A stretch of 19,004 nt of DNA, from positions 1 to 19,004 of the forward strand of contig CAYZKG010000045.1 in NCBI GenBank assembly GCA_964478915.1, given 5' to 3'. Shown in pieces: positions 1 to 5,302 of the stretch (the first letter of the stretch is position 1; the number at the start of each line of letters is the position of its first letter). A model generated the notes under the pieces. That model ran no database searches. It was not told the origin of the DNA and saw only the letters and a list, made by a program, of their open reading frames with translations. Made by a program: the position numbers and the translations under genes. Source of the stretch: CAYJUM01 sp964478915 (lineage in GTDB: Bacteria > Nitrospirota > Nitrospiria > Nitrospirales > Nitrospiraceae).

Positions 1-102
1 CTACAGCAAAATTACGTCCAGCCACGCCCTGATCACGGCAGCCAAGAGAATCCCAACTAACCACCAGCCCCATCTATCGGCCGCGCCCCATTTCTCCGTC
101 AT
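1..102 (-). CDS. Probable 33-residue single-pass membrane peptide
   Basis: A short leftward reading frame starts with ATG (complement of 100-102) and stops with TAG at the first three bases of the window. It has a good Shine-Dalgarno sequence, GGGAGG (complement of 108-113), five bases before the start. The product begins MTEKWGAADRWGWW and continues as one hydrophobic helix (about residues 13-33) interrupted by R25 and D29. That fits a one-pass inner-membrane peptide with a charged N-terminus. I do not recognise a family. Such tiny helices are often accessory subunits of membrane complexes, but nothing here shows a partner, because the downstream neighbour lies outside the window. The strong ribosome site and clean start make it more than a chance frame, while its length keeps confidence moderate. 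Confidence 0.5.
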   Translation of the reverse strand: MTEKWGAADRWGWWLVGILLAAVIRAWLDVILL

Positions 103-345
103 GGCTGCCTCCCGTGCTCGACCATCTGTCACATCGTGCAACGTCTAGGGTGCGCTTTTCCCCTCATTTATCCAATGATTTACGTTTCTGAGATTGTGAC
201 CAATATGCACAATAAGAATAGAGGACTAATCAAGATAACTAAAACTAACAGAGAATTATAAAGTAGATACGCATGCTTTTAGGTTTTCAAATGATGCTAT
301 CATGTTATACTATCCCTCCGATGCAGCACCAAGTTTGAGGTTGCC
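103..345. other. AT-rich divergent intergenic region
   Basis: This 243-base stretch separates the leftward small peptide from the rightward membrane protein. From about 160 to 320 it is strikingly AT-rich compared with the GC-rich rest of the window. It holds an inverted repeat ATTGTG-N9-CACAAT (193-213), a smaller one ATGAT-GCT-ATCAT (291-303), and the candidate promoter listed separately. No coding frame in it is convincing. It probably carries promoters for both flanking genes. Confidence 0.6.
284..311 (+). promoter_or_regulatory. Candidate sigma-70 promoter with extended -10
   Basis: TTTTCA (284-289, four of six matches to the -35 consensus) is followed by a 16-base spacer and TATACT (306-311). 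The TG at 303-304 forms an extended -10. Initiation would fall near 317-318, about 28 bases before the GTG start of the next gene. The inverted repeat ATGAT-GCT-ATCAT sits in the spacer, where a bound repressor would block RNA polymerase. Prediction from sequence only. Confidence 0.5.
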
Positions 346-1173
346 GTGGAACGAACGGCGGTCGTGGTTCGGTACAAGGATAACCGGGTCCTGAAGGGCT
401 ACACGGAGGACTTCGATCCGACCAGCCCGGCTGTGCTCGTTTTTGCCCCGGACAAACAGCGATCGGAACCTGTCCGCGTGATGCTCGATGAGCTGAAGGC
501 AGTGTTCTTTGTCCGAGACTTGAGCGGGGATCCGAGGTATCAGGAACGGAAAGAACCAACCGCCAGGAAGAAGCCGATAGGCAGGCTGGTCAAGGTCACC
601 TTTCGTGACGGTGAGACCCTGGTCGGCTCAACCCTGGAATATGATCCGCGCAGCATCGGGTTTTCGCTGTTCCCCATCGACCTCCGGAGCAACAACGTCA
701 GAGTCTTTGTGATCAACAGCGCGGTGCGTCGGGTCACGGACATCCCTTTTGAGAAGGCCCCGGGCCCTCTCTGGATCCTGTTGACGACACCGCGCCGCAT
801 TCTTCCAGTGAGCGAGCGATACAACCCTCTCTTGTCTTCCTGGTGGGCCTTTATGCTTGCTTTCGCGCTGGCGCCCTTCGCAGGTATTGCGGTCACGACT
901 ACGGTCCCTACCCCTTCCAATGTCGAGTCTCTCGCGCCGCTCAGCGGCCCGGCGCCGAAATTTGCTGTCGGCACGGTCGTCGAGGTGAGGGCTGAGGCCA
1001 TTGGCTACGCTGCGGGAGAAGAGCCGGCGGGAGCCATGAAGCAGGGCGAGACCCTCCGGGGCGTCGTCCTGGATTTCGGATGGAGCCAGGGCCGCTGGCT
1101 GTACCGCCTTGGCTTAGGAGCGATGGGGCAGGGATGGGCTTTCGAAGACAACATCCGGCCCGTGGCGGATTGA
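346..1173 (+). CDS. Membrane protein with two tandem DUF6982-like domains
   Basis: Predicted protein of 275 residues, starting at GTG with GAGG at 337-340 as ribosome site; the frame is closed at 292, so the start cannot lie much further upstream. Residues 1-65 and 80-135 look like two copies of one small beta-rich domain: VVVRYKDNRVLKGYTEDF in the first, VKVTFRDGETLVGSTLEY in the second. I associate this pattern with the DUF6982 group, a tentative assignment from memory. A hydrophobic segment at about 165-187 should be a single membrane helix. Residues 205-275 form another small beta-rich, SH3-like region ending in WAFEDNIRPV. No catalytic motif is visible. The gene converges on the DUF6445-like gene with only seven bases between the stops. 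Function unknown; a regulatory or scaffold role at the membrane is a guess. Confidence 0.8.
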   Translation: MERTAVVVRYKDNRVLKGYTEDFDPTSPAVLVFAPDKQRSEPVRVMLDELKAVFFVRDLSGDPRYQERKEPTARKKPIGRLVKVTFRDGETLVGSTLEYDPRSIGFSLFPIDLRSNNVRVFVINSAVRRVTDIPFEKAPGPLWILLTTPRRILPVSERYNPLLSSWWAFMLAFALAPFAGIAVTTTVPTPSNVESLAPLSGPAPKFAVGTVVEVRAEAIGYAAGEEPAGAMKQGETLRGVVLDFGWSQGRWLYRLGLGAMGQGWAFEDNIRPVAD

Positions 1174-1180
1174 CGATGGA

Positions 1181-1963
1181 TCAGGAAACGGCCGAGTGCG
1201 CCGCGTCTCGATGGCTTCTGCGCAGGTATAGGATCTGGTTGACACGATGTTGGTCCGAGAAGTGGTTGCCCTGAATGTACTGGGAGTGGAACATCCTGCC
1301 GTCGAAGATGACCAGCCGGTTGTGCTTCATCTCCATGAGTTCCAGCAACTCCCAGTACTCGTTGCCGTCGTTGATGTAGGAATTTTCCTCGGTGGCAAAC
1401 AAGGGGTTGAACACCAACGTATTGACGAAATGGCTGTAGTCGTCCGGGGTTTTGAGATACTCCGGGTTGATCTCGTACTTCTGGCCCAGCGACAGGATCT
1501 CGTCGTTGATCGCGACGGGCAACCGCTCCAAGCCGGTGGGGCGGTGCCTGTACAGCCCCGTGCCCCCCACACACTGTCCCGGCGGATTCAAATAGACCAT
1601 GGCCGTGAGGTCCTCGTCCACGTGCGGCATGCGCTGCGCCACGTTGAGCCTGTAGTTGTTGGTCGTGATCGCCGAAAAGATCACCGGCTGGTAATTGTAC
1701 TGGTACGGCAGCACGTCCTCTCCCCACAACTGTCCGATCTTCTCGATGATCGGCTGGGTGTCCAGAGAGATCTGCGCGCGCACGCCGGGAAAATTGCCGG
1801 TCATCGGAACGGTGTAATACAGGTCCGAGGCGAGCTCGATGACCAGCTCCGGATGCTTGTAAAAGTTGTCCGCGAGGACCAGCTTGTGGCGACCCTTGCC
1901 GACGGACTTGACCTTGACATCCATGCGATCATTCAGTGCGAAGATCTGGCGACTGATCAACAT
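1181..1963 (-). CDS. DUF6445-like putative 2-oxoglutarate/Fe(II) oxygenase
   Basis: Predicted protein of 260 residues, ATG start with AGGAGGG (complement of 1974-1980) ten bases upstream. The sequence fits a double-stranded beta-helix oxygenase: PHVDED supplies a candidate HxD iron pair (H114, D116), and the later segment RLVIFDGRMFHSQYI supplies a distal H226. HRVNQILYL follows, with R240 a candidate cosubstrate-binding arginine. The intervening GGTGLYRHR is typical of DUF6445 proteins, which resemble prolyl-hydroxylase-type enzymes. Such enzymes use O2 and 2-oxoglutarate to hydroxylate a protein or small molecule; the substrate cannot be read here. No signal peptide is visible, so it is probably cytoplasmic. 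It lies 63 bases downstream of the NFACT gene on the same strand and may be co-transcribed with it, though it has its own good ribosome site. The family call is from motif recognition. Confidence 0.8.
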   Translation of the reverse strand: MLISRQIFALNDRMDVKVKSVGKGRHKLVLADNFYKHPELVIELASDLYYTVPMTGNFPGVRAQISLDTQPIIEKIGQLWGEDVLPYQYNYQPVIFSAITTNNYRLNVAQRMPHVDEDLTAMVYLNPPGQCVGGTGLYRHRPTGLERLPVAINDEILSLGQKYEINPEYLKTPDDYSHFVNTLVFNPLFATEENSYINDGNEYWELLELMEMKHNRLVIFDGRMFHSQYIQGNHFSDQHRVNQILYLRRSHRDAAHSAVS

Positions 1964-2026
1964 GGCAGGCTCTCCCTCCTGCTGAAACGAGAGTGTTGGG
2001 GTTCTACTCCCCGCTGGGGCAGAAAG

Positions 2027-3553
2027 TCAAGGTTGACCATAAAGCCCCTGCTGGCGCGCCTTGAGGCGATCCAGTCGGGCTCGATCCAGCGTCAGAAACA
2101 GGGTTTTCTCCTGTGTGACCGTGACGGTGCCGGGGGAGCGGCCCTTCACTTTCCGGACCNNNNNNNNNNCCCATTTGCGTCTGGTATAGAGCACTTCCCC
2201 TTTCCCGCTCTTCTTGAGATCGCTGTACAGCAGCGCCAATGTGGCCGCATCCTTCAGGGTCTCGGTCGGCGGGTCGCTGCCTTTTTCCAGCCGGACCACC
2301 ACATGCGAGCCCGGCGTGCCGTGGGCGTGCAGCCAGAGATCGTCGCTGCGTGCCACCTTGAACGTGAGCTCTTCGTTTTCGCGGGCATTGCGCCCGACAT
2401 AGATCGGCAGGCCATCTACCGATGTGAAGCGCCGAAAGGGGCCGGAGCGTCGCTTGGTACCCCTCACCGTAATCCTCTCCCGGGTACCCGTTGCTCCTGG
2501 TACCGGGGACCCATTCTGATGGGTGCTGGCGGGTGTTGCAACGGGTGATGGGAGAGGGAGGGGAGAGTGGGCCGGCTCCCAGGCGCCTTGCCGGACGGCG
2601 ATGAGGTCGGACCGGAGGGTCTCCAACTCTCGCTCGGCGTGCTCGAGGCGAGGCCGGATCTCCCGCTCTGCGGAGAGGTACTTTCGGTGCTTCTTGAAGT
2701 GATCCTCCATGTTGCCCTGAGGGCCTTTCGACGGATCCAGGGGGAGGACCAGCTCCGGCAACTCCGGATCGAAATAATCGACGACCGTGATCCGGTCCTG
2801 CCCCTTTTTCATGAGGTGGAGGTTCGCCTTGAGCAACTCGCCGTAGCGCCCGTACTCTTTGTACCGACCGGCCTTCTCCAGATCCGCCCGAAGGGCCTGC
2901 GCCCGGCGTCCCGCCTTCTTCACGGCTTTCCGGAGCTCGGCGAGTCGAGCCTGGCGCAGCCGTGCCCGGGCCGACTCTGCATCCCGGAGCTGGTCCCGCT
3001 GCTCGATCGACCACGAGACGGGAAACGGGTGGTCACCAGACGGAAGATGCGCTGGCTCACGTTCCTCCGAGACGCCCTCCCGCGCCTTCGCTGCAGGCGC
3101 GGCATACGGCTTTCCGATCAGTTTCGGCTGGACGAGCGCGCCGAGCACGATTTCCTGTTCATCCACCAGGAGGATGTCGGCGGTTCTTCCGGTGAGCTGG
3201 GCCAGAAGCCAGCAGGGCCCCAGGCGTGCCGTCAGCCGGAAACGGGCGATGCGGTCACCCCGTCGGAGCTCCGCGGCCTCGATGCGCGCGCCCTGGATGT
3301 GAGCGCGCAGGAATTGACAGAACGGCGGCGGGACCGTCGGGTTGGGGGGGCGACGGCTGAGGAGATGGAGCCGGGCGGTCTCGGGATCTGCGGACAGCAG
3401 GAGAGACACGGTCCGGCCTCGTGCCCGGATCTCCAGCACGAGGGTCCGCGGAGCCGGCTGGAACACCTTCTGGACCCATGCGCCGACGACGACGGGCTCG
3501 ACCTCCCGTACCACCGAGGCAATCTCGCTCAGAGTCAGTCCCACTCGCGCCAC
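2027..3553 (-). CDS. rqcH: NFACT/RqcH-family ribosome quality control protein (FbpA-like)
   Basis: About 508 residues as written, with four unresolved residues from the N run. NFACT-N covers about 1-150 and contains the conserved Asp-Arg pair in LRRGDRIARF (D100, R101), which in Bacillus RqcH is needed to recruit tRNA. A charged helical coiled-coil region spans about 183-320. The NFACT-R domain (about 370-490) carries DLWLHAHGTPGSHVVVR (405-421). Family knowledge: RqcH binds stalled 60S/50S subunits and adds C-terminal alanine tails that mark nascent chains for degradation. Some homologues are annotated as fibronectin-binding proteins. The start is GTG (complement of 3551-3553) and no strong ribosome site is visible; a GTG three codons later is an alternative. 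Residues 328-365 form a Pro/Ser/Thr-rich linker encoded by a palindromic repeat. The gene is divergent from the GGDEF-EAL gene. Confidence 0.9.
   Translation of the reverse strand: MARVGLTLSEIASVVREVEPVVVGAWVQKVFQPAPRTLVLEIRARGRTVSLLLSADPETARLHLLSRRPPNPTVPPPFCQFLRAHIQGARIEAAELRRGDRIARFRLTARLGPCWLLAQLTGRTADILLVDEQEIVLGALVQPKLIGKPYAAPAAKAREGVSEEREPAHLPSGDHPFPVSWSIEQRDQLRDAESARARLRQARLAELRKAVKKAGRRAQALRADLEKAGRYKEYGRYGELLKANLHLMKKGQDRITVVDYFDPELPELVLPLDPSKGPQGNMEDHFKKHRKYLSAEREIRPRLEHAERELETLRSDLIAVRQGAWEPAHSPLPLPSPVATPASTHQNGSPVPGATGTRERITVRGTKRRSGPFRRFTSVDGLPIYVGRNARENEELTFKVARSDDLWLHAHGTPGSHVVVRLEKGSDPPTETLKDAATLALLYSDLKKSGKGEVLYTRRKWXXXXVRKVKGRSPGTVTVTQEKTLFLTLDRARLDRLKARQQGLYGQP
2160..2169. 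other. Assembly gap (10 N) inside the NFACT gene
   Basis: Ten undetermined bases interrupt the NFACT-R domain. On the coding strand the flanks read CGCAAATGGG before the gap and GGTCCGGAAA after it. Joining them through a shared GG gives Arg-Lys-Trp-Val-Arg-Lys without a frameshift, which suits the family better than four extra residues. The gap is therefore probably of zero or negative length. Confidence 0.9.
2461..2557. repeat. Imperfect palindromic repeat (REP-like) inside the NFACT linker
   Basis: Arms 2474-2514 and 2519-2557 pair around a four-base loop. Three exactly complementary blocks are visible: CCTCTCCC with GGGAGAGG, ACCCGTTGC with GCAACGGGT, and ACCCAT with ATGGGT. The left flank CCCTCACCGTAATCCTCTCC resembles the CCCTCACCCTAACCCTCTCC motif common in extragenic palindromic repeats of GC-rich bacteria. 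Three GGTACC hexamers (2456, 2483, 2499) lie in or beside the left arm. It stays in frame and encodes the linker before NFACT-R. Confidence 0.6.
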
Positions 3554-3677
3554 TCCGTGATCGAGCAGCCAAAGTCTGCGCGGCGGGCGGGTGAAAAAGC
3601 AAGGGCGAGACCCCGGCCAGGTTCGCGATCTTAAACAGTTCTACGGGCGGAGCATCTCTTATGATAGACTGCTATCT
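3554..3677. promoter_or_regulatory. Divergent promoter region between NFACT and GGDEF-EAL genes
   Basis: The 124 bases between the two divergent starts must hold both promoters. On the plus strand a -10-like TATGAT lies at 3660-3665 with no good -35 partner. Right after it an inverted repeat, GATAG-ACTG-CTATC (3663-3676), ends one base before the ATG. If TATGAT is used, the leader would be only about six bases. The overlap of repeat and start zone suggests repression or a very short leader; neither is proven. Confidence 0.35.
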
Positions 3678-5222
3678 ATGGACAACGAGGCTCGCCTGAA
3701 AACCGTGATTATCGGCGCCGGGCGCGGGGGGTCGGCCCTGTTGGATTGCCTGATTCAAGTCCCGCACGTCTTGATCCTGGGAATCGCCGATAAGGACCCG
3801 ATGGCCCCCGGCCTGCGGCGCGCCGCCTCCCTCCAGGTTCCAGTGACCGCCGATCCCCTGGAACTCATCGGCCGGGAGGATGCCGACGTGATCATGGATG
3901 TCACCGGCGACCCCGAGATGCCGATGCTCATCCTCCAGCGCAAAGCTCCACACGCCGAGCTGTTCAGCGGGGCTGAGGTCAAGCTGCTGTGGAGGCTGAT
4001 GCAGAGCATCATCGATCAGGAAGGCCAGATCCGGGGACTGGTCGACCAATTGAAGCGGGACGCGATTCATGACTCCCTGACCGGCCTGTACAACCGGCGA
4101 TATTTCAACTTGCGGCTGGAGGACGAGATCAGCCGGTCCCGCCGATACGGCAAGCCGCTGACCTTGTTGCTGTGCGATCTCGATCACTTCAAGGGCATCA
4201 ACGACCTCCAGGGGCATCGGAAGGGAGACGAGGTGCTGCGACAGGTGGCGGCGTCCGTGCGTCGGGACGTCCGGCAGGTGGACCTGGTCTTCCGATGGGG
4301 AGGCGACGAAATCGCCATCCTGCTGCCTGAGACCGACCTCGGCGAAGCGCAGCTCGTCGCCCGACGAATCCGGGAGGTGGTGCTGAGCCTCGGGAAGGAC
4401 CTGGACTGCCCGCTGGACGTGAGCATCGGCATCGCCAGCCATCCGGACCACGGCCGTGAGGCCGAGGCGCTCCTCAGCGCCGCCGACTCGGCCATGTACG
4501 CGGCGAAGCGCAGCGTCACGAAGATTCAGACCGGCACCCGCCCCGTCACGCTTGACGACCGGACAGTGGAACCGCATTTCCAACCGGTCTTCAAGCTGGA
4601 CAGCGGGGAGGTCTTTGCGTACGAGGCGCTCAGCCGCGATCCCCACGGACAGGAAACCGTGCTCGAGCTGTTCGCGCGCTTTGAAGGGGTGGGCTTGTTA
4701 GACGAGCTGAAGGAAATCTGCTTCCGGCAGCAACTGAAACGAGCCGCGGAGCTCGGAATCAGGCGGCTCTTTCTCAATGTGGACTTTCGCTTGTTGAAGA
4801 CCCTGAACGCCAAGGTCGAGCCGCCGCCCGGCATGGAGGTGATCCTGGAGATCTCGGAGCGGGAGCCGCTCGACCATATCGAGGAGCGCTTGGGCCTGGC
4901 CGTGGGATGGCGAAAGCAAGGGTTCAAGTTCGCCTGTGATGACGTGGGCGCCGGATTCCTGTCCCTCCCCTTCGTCGTCCGACTGGCTCCGGAGTTCATC
5001 AAGATCGATCTCTCGGTCGTACACCTGGCGGTGACCTCTCCCGGCCTCCAGTCCTTTCTCGAGATAACCACGCGCGCCTTTCACGGCTTCAGCGAGGGGA
5101 TCATCGCAGAAGGGATTGAGACGCCGGAGCAACTCTCCTTGCTGAAGCGCATCGGTGTCCCCCTGGGCCAGGGATTTTTCCTCGGTCGGCCGGAGCCCCG
5201 ACTGCTTCCGCCTTCCCGGTAA
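3678..5222 (+). CDS. Rossmann-GGDEF-EAL protein (c-di-GMP turnover)
   Basis: Predicted protein of 514 residues from the ATG at 3678; the frame is open back to a GTG at 3591, but MDNEARLKTVIIGAGRGG is the natural domain start. Residues 7-110 form a Rossmann-type nucleotide-binding domain with glycine motif GAGRGG (13-18) and an Asp in GIADKDP after the second strand. The GGDEF domain (about 130-280) has DLDHFKGIND, a WGGDEI active-site motif (GGDEI at 208-212) and an I-site RQVD (199-202) exactly five residues before it. The EAL domain (about 298-510) keeps EALSR (316-320), LNVDF, EISE, DDVGAG (421-426), KID, AEGIET and QGFF, so both enzymes look potentially active. No membrane segment is visible. 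Likely a cytoplasmic diguanylate cyclase/phosphodiesterase whose balance depends on a cofactor bound by the N-terminal domain. Confidence 0.93.
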   Translation: MDNEARLKTVIIGAGRGGSALLDCLIQVPHVLILGIADKDPMAPGLRRAASLQVPVTADPLELIGREDADVIMDVTGDPEMPMLILQRKAPHAELFSGAEVKLLWRLMQSIIDQEGQIRGLVDQLKRDAIHDSLTGLYNRRYFNLRLEDEISRSRRYGKPLTLLLCDLDHFKGINDLQGHRKGDEVLRQVAASVRRDVRQVDLVFRWGGDEIAILLPETDLGEAQLVARRIREVVLSLGKDLDCPLDVSIGIASHPDHGREAEALLSAADSAMYAAKRSVTKIQTGTRPVTLDDRTVEPHFQPVFKLDSGEVFAYEALSRDPHGQETVLELFARFEGVGLLDELKEICFRQQLKRAAELGIRRLFLNVDFRLLKTLNAKVEPPPGMEVILEISEREPLDHIEERLGLAVGWRKQGFKFACDDVGAGFLSLPFVVRLAPEFIKIDLSVVHLAVTSPGLQSFLEITTRAFHGFSEGIIAEGIETPEQLSLLKRIGVPLGQGFFLGRPEPRLLPPSR

Positions 5223-5247
5223 TCCATGGCGTCGCGCTCCCTCGCGG

Positions 5248-5276
5248 TTGCCTGAGCCTCTGTTCTCCTGTACAGT
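5248..5276 (+). promoter_or_regulatory. Candidate sigma-70 promoter for mutS2
   Basis: TTGCCT (5248-5253) and TACAGT (5271-5276) are separated by exactly 17 bases, each matching consensus at four of six positions. Initiation near 5283 would give a leader of about 20 bases. It lies in the 80-base gap after the GGDEF-EAL stop, suggesting mutS2 can be transcribed on its own. Confidence 0.4.
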
Positions 5277-5302
5277 CTTCCTACCTGTCTGATTCTATTT
5301 CT

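Noticed and set aside
193..213. CRP/FNR-like site ATTGTG-N9-CACAAT
   Set aside because: The half-sites TGTGA and GCACA are seven bases apart rather than six, so it does not fit a standard CRP or FNR operator; kept only as an unnamed palindrome.
2008..2022. Small CCCC-AGC-GGGG hairpin between the NFACT and DUF6445-like genes as terminator
   Set aside because: The four-base stem is too short and no T-run follows on the transcribed strand.
1247..2548. Long rightward frame crossing the N gap
   Set aside because: Antisense to the DUF6445-like and NFACT genes, which have recognisable domains and ribosome sites.
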